Part shown: in pieces, positions 49,365-61,461 of the stretch | Numbering within the stretch: position 1 is the stretch's first letter | Layout of the letters: each line of letters starts with the position of its first letter | From: Brasenia schreberi | Taxonomy: Eukaryota > Streptophyta > Magnoliopsida > Nymphaeales > Cabombaceae | Direction of reading: 5' to 3' | Assembly: GCA_036023115.1 (NCBI GenBank) | Contig: JAYKKT010000037.1 | Span: 3,595,501 to 3,659,500, forward strand | Length of the DNA stretch: 64,000 nt | The notes under the pieces: model-generated | Told to the model about the DNA's origin: nothing | The model's input: the letters and a program-made list of their open reading frames with translations, nothing else | The model's database searches: none | Made by a program: the position numbers and the translations under genes

Positions 49365-49836
49365 TGACATCACTAGAAAATCACAGGAACAACTATGCAA
49401 AAATTTCTTATTTCTTTCTAAGACTGTCAAATAGAAAGAATACTAGTATCCTCGACTGAGGTAGGGAATAATTAGACCGCTGCAATCAATAAAGTTTACA
49501 TAGTCATACTTTCCTTGCATAATTCAATTTCTAGTCTGACCAACGTCATTTAATGGAAGAAAATTGAAAGTGAACCCCATCGACCAAATTTTGTGCCATG
49601 AATCTCATAATGTGTATGAAGTAAATATATTCACTGAATTCTAGACAGAAAAAATGAAGACATTATCACTCGATCCATCATCAAAACGTTCGGGCAACAC
49701 CATTCATACAAAATAAGAAGCAAAGAACAAACAAAAATGAAAAGAAAGAGCAAACTCAGAACAAGAAATACATTGTTCAAATAACAAAACCACCAAACAG
49801 GTCACATGCCCACCTCTAAAGTACAATATCACTCAC
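49365..49836. other. Intron 2 host sequence next to exon 2
   Basis: No repeat or coding similarity. It carries the GTGAGT donor at its right end on the minus strand. Confidence 0.4.
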
Positions 49837-50323
49837 CGTAAGGCGGAGCTGGCCGGGGCCGGCCCTCCGATGCCAAGTTGCAATTCGCTCTCCTACCGTC
49901 GATCACAGGGCTCGGATCAAGGCATGCCTGCCTTGCTGATTCTGGATCGCGGAAAGTCACCTAAACCCTCCAAGAGAAAACCCCACAAAGCAGAAAAAAC
50001 CAGAATCCAGATCAGGAATCGAATAGAATTCATCCAAAGAATTAAAAAAACTATTTAGAAGTAATGAATTCAAGAGTGAAAACATAGGAAAAGCAGATAG
50101 AACAACTCACAAAACCGTAGCCCTTGGACCGGCCAGTGTTCTTATCGTGGATCACGACCGCTTCCAGGATATCACCGTATTGCTCGAAGTGCTTCCGCAA
50201 TGTCTCGCTTTGCGTCTCCCACGCAAGGCCCCCAACAAACACCTTCGTGCGCGTGGTATCCCCAAATGAGGAATTGGGAAATTGGGGATTTGCGGAACCA
50301 ACGAACTCGTGATAACCTGCCAT
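49837..50323 (-). CDS. RRM RNA-binding protein (ARP1/RBM24-like), exons 1-2 with RRM
   Basis: Exon 1 is 50323-50111 (ATG at 50323, 71 codons) and exon 2 is 49960-49837. The start follows a C/T-rich leader with stops upstream, and the protein opens [15 protein letters not shown] single RRM covers about residues 26-100. RNP2 is VFVGGL (28-33). RNP1 is KGYGFVTF (67-74), split by intron 1 between F71 and V72. [18 protein letters not shown] and [20 protein letters not shown] complete the fold. Proteins of this family bind RNA; Arabidopsis ARP1 is linked to ABA-responsive germination (family knowledge). Target RNAs cannot be deduced. Intron 2 then runs 22.9 kb to exon 3 at 26978. Confidence 0.94.
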
Positions 50324-50600
50324 GACAGGAAATTGAGCGAATAAAAGCGTCCAGAAAAGAGAGTTTCTGGTGAGTGATAGTCTAAAGAAAGAGAACGCGA
50401 GCGACCATCATTGATCGGAAGAAACCCTAGGGGGAAAAATAGGGTTTGGCTGGAAAGGGCTGGGAACTAACATGGATGGCGAAAAGGGTTCATATAGAAA
50501 GGGTGCAGGAATTTTGGGTATATTTGTTTATGCACTATAATTTACAAAAGGATGGGATTTCGACCGTTCTTTCCTGAGAGGAAGACAAAAGGAAGACGAG
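50324..50600 (-). promoter_or_regulatory. 5' leader and probable core promoter of the RNA-binding protein gene
   Basis: On the minus strand a TATA-like TCTATATGAA lies near 50500-50491, about 170 bp before the ATG. AGGGTTT/AAACCCTA (telo-box-like) elements occur at about 50424-50455 in the presumed leader. Both are common in plant housekeeping promoters. The transcription start is not known. Confidence 0.4.
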
Positions 50601-51836
50601 AAGGTATGAACAAACGATGGGTTGATCAAGAGAGAGAGAGAGAGGGAACTATAGTCAGCTAGCCAGCTAGAGAGACGAAGGAAAAGAGAGGGTTGATGTG
50701 GGGTCTAAGCGTAGGTGGAAGTCTGACTCTGATCACCAAAGGGCTTAAAACCCTACAAAGCCACAACGTGTTTGCCAGTGAGTTTTTGACACCCGCCATC
50801 AAATGGATGACGACGAGAGCGTCTCTAGATAAAATGGTAAAAGGGACAGATTTCGACGCTCTCTCTCTCTCTCTCTCTCTCTCTCGAAACAAGGGGGTTT
50901 CAGAGGCTTACCATCTTCCCCTCTCCGCCTCTCTTAAAAGAAGAGGCTTTCTAAAGATTACCATCTCTCTAAAACTGGTTCTTTTAACTGGTTAAAGGAA
51001 AAGAGGCTTTTTTTACCACCTCTCTTGAAAGGTACAGGAATAGCTCGCTGGTTGGTTTCATTAAAGAATAGATTTTTAATCGTGGTTTACAACAGTTAAT
51101 GCGGTGAGCAACAAGGAAGCATCTTGGAAGCCGTAAATGAATAGAGAATGACAGTTGAATTTAATAAGACATTATTGAAGTAAAAGGGGAAACTTCCTTT
51201 GGGAGACCAGACATTCTTCCCGCTTGACTTGAAAGGGTTCCCTCCTTTCTTACAATTTTTTCCAATTTACTCAAATCAACCCATGAAGTCGAAATTTCGT
51301 GTTCTATTTGTGTCAAAACAGGTCAATCCAAACACACTACTCAATGACTTTTTGTTATGTAAATGAATGACTTTCTTTTATATTATTTATACATCAATGA
51401 CAAGAAACGCTCTCAATTTCAAGAAACGCTCTCACTATCACCTATTGCTCATGACAGAAACTTCTATCAAGATTCATCATGGAAAATTCTTATTAGCTCC
51501 CATTGTATTCAAACAAACAACTCTTATTTGCTCACAACCCTCTCTCGCTCACAAACTTTGTAACATCTGACTCCAGTGGCAGATCTTAAAAATAGTGTTG
51601 GAGGAGGCGACCCATATATTTCATCATGTTAGAGGGCGAAGCAATATTCACTGTAAACCATAGGTTTTAATATAAAATTTCAAAATTTCAGGGAAACGGC
51701 AACCCCCACTCCTCCATGTAAATCCTCTATTGTCTAACTCGATCGGTCTTCCATTTGAGTTGACCTTAACACTCTCGACAACCAAGCCATGTCAGCGACA
51801 CTCAACTCTTGACTGGTCAAATGGAATCAGAGAAAA
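50601..51836. other. Non-coding flank with short GA/CT tracts
   Basis: (GA)n occurs near 50630-50645 and (CT)n at 50861-50884. A diverged duplication of the 'agaggctt...ttaccatct' phrase occurs at 50905-51025. No gene is recognised. Confidence 0.35.
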
Positions 51837-51837
51837 A

Positions 51838-51944
<107 letters not shown>

Positions 51945-52506
51945 CTTTGATGTGCTGTATATACGGAGGCATACATATAAGAGAGTCTATATAGGGAGAG
52001 ACTTAAATATAAGTATGATCATATGAGAGAGAGACTGTGATGTGCTCCACACGTCGAGAGTGATCGTGAAGAGTTGGACATTTTTTTTTCCTGATAGTGA
52101 TGTTCTTGTTTCAAACCTTGTCCAAGTTATGCTTTGTTGGATCTAGACCTAGGAAGATTCATATATAAATCCAAACACCACGGGAGAATCTATTTTGTCT
52201 GGTTTTGCATAATTGGACAACACGATTACTATTCATACATCACTTTTTACTAAAAAAATATACTCACTAATTTTTTCCTGAAATCGTTCCTGTCCCTCTC
52301 TGAGTTATCTCCCCTCCTGCCCCACTCTTCTCTTTCTAGTTCATTCCCCCCGTAAGGCAACAAGAGATCATTGGATGACCTACAGTTTTCTTTTCTCGTT
52401 CTTCTTCTTCCTTAGTTTGGCCCTACAATTTTCAAACACCGGCCAAGCTATAACTCCCCATGACAAGAGACCCAGCTAGGTCCATTCTCTTTTTGGGACA
52501 AGCATG

Positions 52507-53690
52507 TGATAATATCGGGTAGTTAGCATATGCACCAATTTAGGTTATATTAATGGAGGGTGAAGTGACTGGCCAGTGTCTATCAGTGCAGGGGTTATGT
52601 GGCTTCGGCCCCATCTCCCTTTCACCAAACGATGTGGCCAAGCCGCATCTCCTCTCACTCACACAAATATGTTATACATATAATATACAAATGTGTTATA
52701 TATATATATATATATATATCAGGATACATTATGTATAATATATGTATATATACACATTATGTATAATATATAACATAATATTTTATATATATAATGTTTA
52801 CTCTTTTGCATTCATAAATACTTGCATGTTGGGCAATTCTTCTTTAATTGCTAATGATGACCTTTTAAATGGATTATTATAATGGTTATTTCTTATTCTT
52901 ACATGCTCTGTTGTATTTTCATGTATTCTATGAATTTTTTAATAGGAATGACTCATAGAAGTGATGATGTAGCATACAAAGCTGGTTAAGTAGAAAGTCA
53001 TATTACCATTGCATCATTACGACCGTATAATGCTTTAGGGTTAACATATATTAGACGAACACCTCAACACCAAGAGAAGGGTCATACCGAGCCATCGGAT
53101 CATTCTACAACCTATCCCGACTTAAAGACAAGTTATTTGATAGCTTCTTTAGGGCACCACTCAGTCATTCAAAGTGTCATGATGACTAGGTGGCAACCAA
53201 TAATCTGTATAGGGTAACGCTGCCGCCCTTCCTCAGATCCTACAGTTGCTCCTCAACTTGCACTTCATATCGTGAAGAAGTAATTCTAAACCTTTGCCAA
53301 AGTTAAAATTGTAAGGAAAAGATTCTTATATATAACCATGACCAACTCTTTCTATATAAATATACAGTGATTATTGAAATTGATAATATACTACACACGA
53401 TACAAAGTTGTGCTTGAGTGGTATTTTTGATAGGAGATGTGATAATATCGGGTAGTTGGCAATATATTTATGCATCAATTTAGGTTATATGAATAAGGAG
53501 GTTTGTTGTTTCATACGTTTAATCGACTATTATTGACCATTATTGAATAGTTGCAATCAAACACTAACAATTTCTATATACAATGGAGATGGGTTTTGGC
53601 CCACCTCCATTTCTATATACATATAATATGCATATGTGTTATTATATATATATCATGATACATCATGATACATTAGTTGCAATCAAACAT
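52507..53690. repeat. Two diverged direct repeats (about 52507-52740 and 53440-53690)
   Basis: Both copies begin gataatatcgggtagtt, share caatttaggttatat, then a ggcc-cacctccc/catctccc phrase, then an acatataatat...(TA)n block ending in atacatta. They lie about 930 bp apart. The sequence between them has no coding motif. This could be an old LTR pair or a segmental tandem duplication. Confidence 0.5.
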
Positions 53691-53699
53691 ATCTTACGT

Positions 53700-54300
53700 A
53701 CGTTTAATCGACTATTGTACCAACTGAAAAGTATTTCTATGGCATTTTCATCGTAAGCTTGTTTCCAGAAAGGAAAAGAATATCTCGCTTGCGTTTTTGG
53801 GGCATTGCTTTGAGTTTTGCACGAGCCCATGCTCTCCCCAAGCCCTCCGTGTTCAAGGCAAGGATCTTCATGTAATAGTCCCCTGGCCTTGTGCCATTGT
53901 TGGGTCTATGTTTGGCAGCCTATTGTTGCCCATAATTGTATGCTCTGATAGGTCTAAGTTTATCATATCATGTGTCACATGAGGAGTAGTCGAGACTACT
54001 GAAAATAGCTCTTCAATATCCATGACAATTCAGGGAAAAAACCTAGAACACATTCGAGGAAGCGAGCACTTGAAAGAACTGCAATTTTGCTACAGCACAA
54101 GATAGTACTACTGTGGAGGAGGAAACAATGGACCCACAGAACGGGAACGTTGACATCACAAATCAGGGGGATCATCACATAAAGCAAAACCCGCTGAAAC
54201 TGAAAAGACAGACAAATCGATGGGAAGTTGCTCAAGGCAAAAAGCAAAAATGGCTTGAAATCATCATTTAACAAACAACCAGCTATCTCAGATCCTCCAT
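53700..54300. other. No gene seen
   Basis: Open frames here are short and carry no recognisable domain. Confidence 0.35.
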
Positions 54301-54448
54301 GCCTTCTTAGGTTTGTGATTTACCCAATTTTCCGGATCTTTGGCTCTATCATTTTCCGTTCTCGTTTTGCTTATACACGCTCATGACTGATGATATGTGG
54401 AGCCTCATTGGTCACAATATGAGACTCGAGCTTCAATCTCGCTGTATA

Positions 54449-54900
54449 TTATGATTGATCGTCCACCCTCAACTTTGATGTAGATGCCTGCTGGTACGAT
54501 TTGGTTTTAGGAACATCAACACAAATTCGAGCGTATGCCAAGCGTTGTTGGGTTTTCATTATATCATCCATCATAATATATTTGCCTCCCATGTATTGCC
54601 CAATGAGGCAAAAGAGTGGTTCCTGCCATAGACAAGGATTTAGATCGAGCAATCGTATCCACACTTATATGGTATAGGTGGCTTTAAGGCACCATTCTTG
54701 TCCAAGAGTCCACTGGTTAATTAGAAGAGTTCTACCCACCAGCTTCCATACACCTTGATGCATAATGAACTGCATGTCTTCTTCTTTCTCTACAACAACA
54801 ACTAAGCCTTTTTCATATTAGATTGGATATCTTCTTCTTTCTCCACTTGGATTAAAAATAATTCTTGTTTACCTGGAAAGAAACGTAGGTTATGTAGTTG
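54449..54900 (-). pseudogene. DUF4283-type (LINE ORF1-like) fragment, interrupted
   Basis: On the minus strand NLRFFPGKQELFLIQVE (about 54895-54845) is separated by the LINE stub from EEDMQFIMHQGVWKLVGRTL (about 54787-54725). A stop codon follows, then WIRLLDLNPCLWQEPLFCLI and YARICVDVPK. The order and spacing fit DUF4283, the RNA-binding-type domain of plant L1 LINE ORF1 and related host proteins. No zinc knuckle follows. It is a non-functional fragment, and whether it came from a LINE or a host gene is open. Confidence 0.55.
54791..54829 (-). mobile_element. 39-bp RTE LINE stub with perfect target-site duplication
   Basis: Begins tacaacaacaactaagcc and matches the extreme 3' end of the RTE copies (TTG tail plus the last ~20 bases) on the minus strand. 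It is flanked by identical 14-mers tcttcttctttctc at 54777-54790 and 54830-54843. Removing it with one duplicate restores a DUF4283-like reading frame. Confidence 0.88.
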
Positions 54901-54960
54901 CCCCTACCTCGTTGTCAAGATGAAACTATCTTTTTAGTAAGCTCCTGCACCGAGATTTTC

Positions 54961-56418
54961 TCTTGGTGGCCGACCACTTGCGACCAGGTTCGTTGCGCCT
55001 TGCCATCCTTTCAACTGCTCCTGGGATAGGATCTCCGGTATCTGGCATTCTGTCGGGAATGACAATGTCTTACAAAGCATCCACTCGTTCAGGAGTATTT
55101 GCAAACTGGTGGTGTGCAGTAGACCTAGTTTCTATTTGCCTCAGCGTCTCTCATAATCCCTAGCCACCCTTTTTACTTATCGCTTTGTTGTTATGCTAAT
55201 TGTGTAGAATGGACTAAAGTAATAATAGTGAAAACATCATTAACCAACTTGACTTAAAACTTATACGATACCAAAGTGGATTTTTGTCTAACAACAAAAT
55301 ACTAAAAGTGATTATAACTAAATGTTTTATAAGTATGACACTGGGTGGTACCATTAACATTTTGCCATGTTAATGGTTAACTCGGAAAATTTGGGACAGG
55401 GGATGCGGTTCGATATGTATTCCGAATAGTTGGGTTGCCACAGGTAACATTTGAACTGTTAAACACCCATTTATGAATAATTAAATAGATGATCGATTAA
55501 TATTTTTGTTTCTTAAAATTTTCAGTTGCCTTCACTATGTGCACGTCCGGTTCATGCCAGCCATCTTCTTATGAAAATTTGGACGTGGAGCACACATCTT
55601 GATTGAACTGGAGCAATAGTTAATCGGGTCACGGAGTTGAAGGTCACAAGTTCGTGCATCTCGCTACGTCCTTGCACTCAAGAAACCAGAAACCAAGTAT
55701 ATCCTTTATATGATTCGTATCCAATCTTAGCAACTCAAGAATTGGTGCCTGTTTAGGAATTTACTCGTAAGTGACGGGTTTTAATGAATTACTCAGTAAT
55801 AAACCATGTATCTTCTAGTTTATTACACGAATGAAGTATTTAATTTAATGTGAAAGGATGATTTTGTTATTAATATTTAAAAAATCATGCTCTTGAAAGC
55901 CGTTTGGTGCCTCTTTAGACTTTTCATAATTAAAAATAATAATCTCATATTCGTGAAAGAGACGGTACGTTGTGTTGTCAGCACGAACCCGACACCAAAT
56001 CAAGACCAAAAGCAATCTTCTCCGGTCTGTGTCGGTTCTAGAATTTCATGCAGGGTGCGACATAATGCTTGTTCGATCATTTAGGATGGGGTGAACTATG
56101 TATAATACATAGTCATGGATTTGATCGTGCCTTGTAACTTTTTCATTGACATTAGGTGGGGTGACCGCCCTATCTCGCCTCAATGTATCACTAAAACCAA
56201 GTGACGGATGGGTACATGAATTTTAATTACCGTTATTTCTCAAATACATACACACATACACTCATTGGAAAACCTAATAATTGACTCTTATGGGAATAAG
56301 CTGCAATTCTATTATCAATAATCTTTATTTTAGTAAAATCTGCTTTTCTTTTTCCTTAAACCATTGATGTTACGAGGGCTTCCACTTCTTTTCTAAGTTG
56401 ACCCTTCGAAGCTATTTA

Positions 56419-56420
<2 letters not shown>
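54961..56420. other. No gene seen
   Basis: No domain, splice-supported exon or terminal repeat was found. Confidence 0.35.

Positions 56421-56499
<79 letters not shown>
56421..56499. repeat. (AG)n microsatellite
   Basis: About 39 uninterrupted AG units. Confidence 0.97.
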
Positions 56500-56503
<4 letters not shown>

Positions 56504-57120
56504 TCAGATCACGCTCACCAGTGACATATTTATTCATGCTTACAAGTTACTTTTGGGTAGTATAAGTGTAATTTAACAAGTTTTAAGGGGTTTGAAAAAG
56601 TATATAGGGCATTATTATTACATCCATGGCTCTAAAAAATAAGTATCATGCATAAGTGAATAACGTCAGTGACAGGTAAATCCAATCACATAATATATTT
56701 ATACATTTAGTGACCGGTGGACTTTTTTAATGAGTGCTAGGATTTATATTTAGAGGCATGCATTTAATTTTGCAGGTTATGGACAATAGTCACACACAAT
56801 TGGGGAATAGTAACTTATTCAGCAAAAGTCAAGTATATGACAAATTCCAAATATGGACTAAAGTCTCACAGTTCATATGCATAGATCTACATATGTTTTA
56901 GAGAATTATCAAACCAAGCAAGCAAAGCCAAATATGATTAGAGTTTTAGCGTCAACTTTACAAATAAATACAATAGAACTGGGAGTGAAGTTTATGTGCA
57001 TTCAAAAGAAGGGGCGGCAAATCGGGTCCACTGGTCAAGCCATTATTTGTTCATCCAATTTTGAAGACCAGGGCGCAACCGGGTCAACCTGGATATAACC
57101 CCATAAATATAAAACGTATA

Positions 57121-57123
<3 letters not shown>

Positions 57124-57172
<49 letters not shown>
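57124..57172. repeat. (TA)n microsatellite
   Basis: An alternating AT run of about 24 units. Confidence 0.95.
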
Positions 57173-57182
<10 letters not shown>

Positions 57183-57290
57183 GAGAGAGAGGAAGGTCCT
57201 AGACAGCCTCTCACGCTCTACATTGCTTGATTATCACAACTATTTATGTGATCAATCCTATAATAGTGATCAAGACACTCATCTCACGTC

Positions 57291-57490
57291 ACATTTAATG
57301 CAATCATGTGGATTAAATGACATCGATCCTTCTGGCAATGTTGATAGACAACTTGATCTATATCAGTTGTGCAATCTCACTCATTCCATGTTATATTTAA
57401 TGCAATCATGTGCATTAAATGACATTGATCTTTCTGAAAATATTGATGGCAACTCGATCTACGTCGTTCATGCGATCACATATCATTTAG
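57291..57490. repeat. Tandem duplication of a ~102-bp unit
   Basis: atttaatgcaatcatgtg followed by attaaatgacat.gatc occurs from about 57293 and again from about 57395. Downstream phrases (aacttgatcta/aactcgatcta) also match. Confidence 0.75.
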
Positions 57491-57499
57491 TAGAGTTTG

Positions 57500-58560
57500 T
57501 CATGTGAAAATAGCAACTCCTAGTTTTTTATATATATCCATATGTATACCTACATATGTATTAAGTATATTATATATACATATAAGCTATATGCAATATA
57601 TATTTGTAATTAATATAAACATACATATTATATATATATGCATATGTATTTATGTATATACATATATATTGTGTATGTATTATGTACATCATACTACATG
57701 ACATACATGAGAGCTATATAAGAACAAGAATAAAAATTCCTTTAGGCACAATAGGGAGGCTGAACCATGTCCTTCAACTTGAGTTGACCCCTCTGCCAGG
57801 TGTGGTATCACAGCTCATTGTGCCTAATAATCTTTATTTTCAATCTATTGTGTTTATGGTGTTTTTTATAATTCACATTATTCATGACTCTTTTTCTTGT
57901 AGATAATTTAAAGTATCATCATAAAGTGTATTTACCAATTTTATGATAACTATACAGTCTAAATCTGGTCTCTATTTTTCCCTCCAAATATTATCTCTTG
58001 TGCTTTTCTTAATATTTAATAATATTTTACATGCTTTAAAAGGATTTCCCTTTCAGAAACAAATTTGTAGCGTTTAATAATGCAAGGGGCTTGTTTCACA
58101 AGGTTACCAGCTACCTTCTATAATATAAATACAATAAAATAGCCATTAAAAATACAAGTATTTAGAAAATTTTGTTTTCTTGCTAGCTTTTTCATTTTCC
58201 TCTTTTCTCATGTGCAACTTTTTGTCATGAAATTATCTTAGATATAAATTGCAACTCTTGTTGTCGAAAACGATAGAAAACAATGTACAACACAATGGAA
58301 CAACTGTGGTGGCCATGAGTGAGAATAGTCAAAATCAAGACTCATAAGCCAACCGGACCTCACTCTCTTTATTAAATAAATCAACGAAAGAAAAGGAAGA
58401 AATTTTGATAGAATAAGAAAGAAAATATATGGGCATCAAAACGTGCATTTTACTGTTTCTCACAATTACATCATCACCCTGTGCAAGAAAGAGGGCTGGG
58501 AAAAGTGATGACCAATGCAATGCTTGTTTTGGTGTTCAATTCAGTTGCTCAATTAGGAAA
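57500..58560. other. AT-rich sequence without recognised gene
   Basis: 57520-57690 is dominated by TATAYA-rich low-complexity DNA. The remainder shows no domain. Confidence 0.35.
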
Positions 58561-58589
58561 GTAAAAGATGAGGATACCCGGTGGGAGAT

Positions 58590-58900
58590 TAGTAGTAGTA
58601 GGTGGAGGTGATAGAGTTGAGAGCGGAGGTAGGGTTGAGGGTGTGGTGGTGATATTTGAGAAGGAGGTGGTGGTGTTGCTTGGGAAGGAGGAGGAGGAGG
58701 AGGTGTTATTGTTTGTGGAGGTAGTGGGGTAGTAGGAGTAGGAGTAGGAGTAGGAGTAGGAGTAGGTGGTGGTGGTGGTGTTTGATAAGGAGGGGGTGGA
58801 GTAGAAGTACAAGAAGGTGGTGGTGTTGCTTGGGAAGGAGGAGGAGGTGTTGTTTGTGTAGGTGGTGGGGGAGTAGTAGTAGTAGGTGGATCTAGATAAA
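58590..58900 (-). repeat. G-rich minisatellite; encodes Pro/Thr-rich open frames on the minus strand
   Basis: GGTGGT, GGAGGA and five GGAGTA units (about 58735-58764) run through the tract. On the minus strand two overlapping frames of about 122 codons read as Pro-Thr-rich or Tyr-Ser-Thr-rich text (PPPPTQTTPPPPSQATPPP). Extensin-like proteins have such composition, but there is no signal peptide, SPPPP regularity or exon context, and a G-rich simple repeat gives this by default. I do not call a gene. Confidence 0.5.
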
Positions 58901-58919
58901 TAATCATTTGAACTCATAG

Positions 58920-60312
58920 ATGATCTTCTTGATCAAACTGAAACTTTAAGTATACACAAAAGACCTAAGATCACACCATTCTACTTAAAAGATTATCACA
59001 CTTAACTTGTCGAGGAATTATGTAATTCAGTAGATTTAGATGAGCTAATTGATAACTTGACATATCAGCTGACTATTGGCTTATCTGAATCTTCAAACTG
59101 GGAAAAGAACATGGATGAAAAAATTGAATTCATTGAAAAAAATCAAGTCAAGAAACTATCTGATTTGCCAAGAGGAAGAAATGTTATAGACTCTAAATGG
59201 GTTCTAAAAAAAAAATATAAGGTCAATGGAACAATCGAAAAGTTTAAAATGAGGTTGGTTGCAAAAGGTTTTTCACAAAAGGAAGGGATAAATTATATTG
59301 AGACATATTCTCCTGTTACGAAATTTGCATGAATAAGAATAATCCTACTGATATCAACATATTATGATTTGAACTTACATTAGTTAGATATAAAAATTGC
59401 TTTTCTAAATGGAGATTTAGATGAAATCATATATATGCAACAACTAGAAAGATACATAGTTGAAGGCCAAGAAGATAAAATATATAGGTTAAAAAAATCC
59501 CTATATGACCTTAAACAATTACCTCATCAATGATATTTGACTTTTTAAAATGTTATTATTGAACTTGGGTTCGTGGTTAATGAAATTGACCACTATATAA
59601 GAATAATAAGAGCCACTTTGTCATCTTATCATTATACGTAGATGACATATTGTTGATTGGGAATGATAACAAGATGATTGTCAAAACCAAGTCATGGTTA
59701 AACTCAAGATTTGAAATGAAGGATATGGGGGAAGCATCCTATATTCTGGGTATAAAGATTTCTAGAGATAGAGAATCTAAATTTTTATACTTAAGTTAGG
59801 AGAGATATATTGATTATATCCTCGTGAAGTTTAAAATGGGTGAATGTAAGTCTGTATCTATACCTATTGCGAAAGGGGTCAAATTGAGTAATGCTAATTG
59901 TTTTGGTAAAGGAGACGATAAGCCTAATGTTCCTTATGCACAAACTATGTGTAGCTTGATGTATGCTATGTTGTGTACAAAATCTGATATCAGCTTTATT
60001 GTTGGTCTTATAAGTAGATATCAAAATAATCTTGCATGACATCATTGGATAGATGTGAAAAAGATTCTAAGATATATTAAAAGAATAAAAGAGTTGAAAC
60101 TTTACTTTTAAGCATATGAACTGAAAGTGATAGGATACTCGGATGCAGAATTTGCTGAGAGCAAAGATGATACTAAATCAATCTCTGCTCAAATATTTTT
60201 ATTTAGAGGTAGTGTTGTTTCTTGGGGTTACAAGAAACAAGGTTGTGTAGTGTTGTACACACAAGAAACTGAGTATGTTGTTCGTAGTACGACTGCAACG
60301 AATGCCGTTTAG
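58920..60312 (+). mobile_element. Degenerate Copia pol fragment (RT and RNase H)
   Basis: The plus strand reads, through stops and one deletion: the region before RT ([39 protein letters not shown], 59199-59325); LDIKIAFLNGDLDEIIYM (about 59390); YVDDILLIGND (about 59637); MKDMGEASYILGIKISRDRE; PYAQTMCSLMYAML; RNase H GYSDAEFAESKDDTKS (60133) to TTATNAV (60309). This order is diagnostic for Copia. No LTR, integrase or gag is seen beside it. Confidence 0.88.
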
Positions 60313-61455
60313 ATAACCCAATACTTTATTCTATCTCGTCTACATGCATACGACTTATGCTAGAACTTTGTGAAGTGAGCATGCATAGAACCATCGGCCG
60401 CATCGCAGCAGACATGTAGAGAACGGTTGTACGCATCACTCACGCGCAGAGAACCTCCGGCCCCATCACGGTGGTAATGATGTAGTGCTTTGAGCAGCAG
60501 CATCTTGTAAAACCTGCAGCACAAAAAGTTGCACGTATTACTGCATGATTAATTCCAAATTAGAACAATATGTACATTTTGAATCCATAGTTTGTTTCTA
60601 GAAAGAAATGTTTATTTTGGAGTGCATCAAGAATCAATGAAAGTGGTAAAACATGTGTGCGAGATCAGCAGCCAACTCGAATACATGCAGCAATAGATCA
60701 TATATTTTGAACAAGATTATATGTCCAAAAAGAGTAAGATGATCACTGGAGTGATGGACAAGATGTTTCAAAAGAGAGATGATTCTAGTGTCATTTCAAA
60801 AAAATAAGGGTTCTTCTCGTTTGAAATAGAAAATATTTCTTAGAGTGTAAAATGAGTAAGATGATCACTGGAGTGATGATCAATATGTTTCAAAAGAGTA
60901 AGATGGTGATTTTAGTGTCGTTTTGGAAAAATATGTATGTATATACTTATTCTTTGTCCTTTGCTTTATGCAACTACATGACTACATACATCCGAGCTTG
61001 ATCTGATCTCCAGCTTGTCTCATCGAATCTTATGAGCTGGGCCTGCTAACGCCATATTTTTGGCAGGATTTGCTATAGTGTGTAAAAGCCCTCTTTGTTT
61101 AAGCACCTGAATAGTTGAACCATTCTTTTCTGGCCCTGGGTATGGGTTGTAGTGTTCGAGAAGTCGAAGTTAGTAAACTTTGATCATGTGAAAGAGCCCA
61201 AAAGTAAAAGTCAGAACTTGTGAAATATATCAGATACAGTTGGAGCTACCCACCATCATTGGGTTCCTCATTTGAACTCATTTAATTTTAAAGTGTACTT
61301 ATCTGGTAGACTTTCCGCCTAACTCAATCCTGCTTGCAGAAAGAAACAGTCAAGCCGTATTATGAATCAATTGCCAATGAGTTATGGTCGCCCCACATAT
61401 TTCAATCTTCAAGCCTCCACAAACAAGAGATCAAATGATAAGATATGAACGTATG
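60313..61455. other. No gene seen
   Basis: A short phrase (agtaagatgatcactggagtgatg) recurs at about 60733 and 60853. Otherwise unique non-coding DNA. Confidence 0.35.
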
Positions 61456-61461
61456 TATGTG

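Larger units (their letters stand above)
26979..49836 (-). other. 22,858-bp intron 2 of the RNA-binding protein gene
   Basis: The donor is GTGAGT (49836-49831) and the acceptor ends in ...CATGACAG (26979 side). The phase matches across it: exon 2 ends in the first base of a Gly codon and exon 3 supplies the other two. Within it lie RTE copies D, E and F, an older RTE piece, and the hAT element with its nested Copia and RTE copy G. The host sequence left after removing recognised elements is about 6 kb (estimate). Confidence 0.85.

Noticed and set aside
50693..50995. 100-codon plus-strand open frame near the RNA-binding gene promoter
   Set aside because: It includes the (CT)n tract, has no domain and lacks splice or promoter support.
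58429..58611. 60-codon plus-strand open frame with a signal-peptide-like start (MGIKTCILLFLTIT)
   Set aside because: It runs into the G-rich minisatellite and stops; no homologue pattern recognised.
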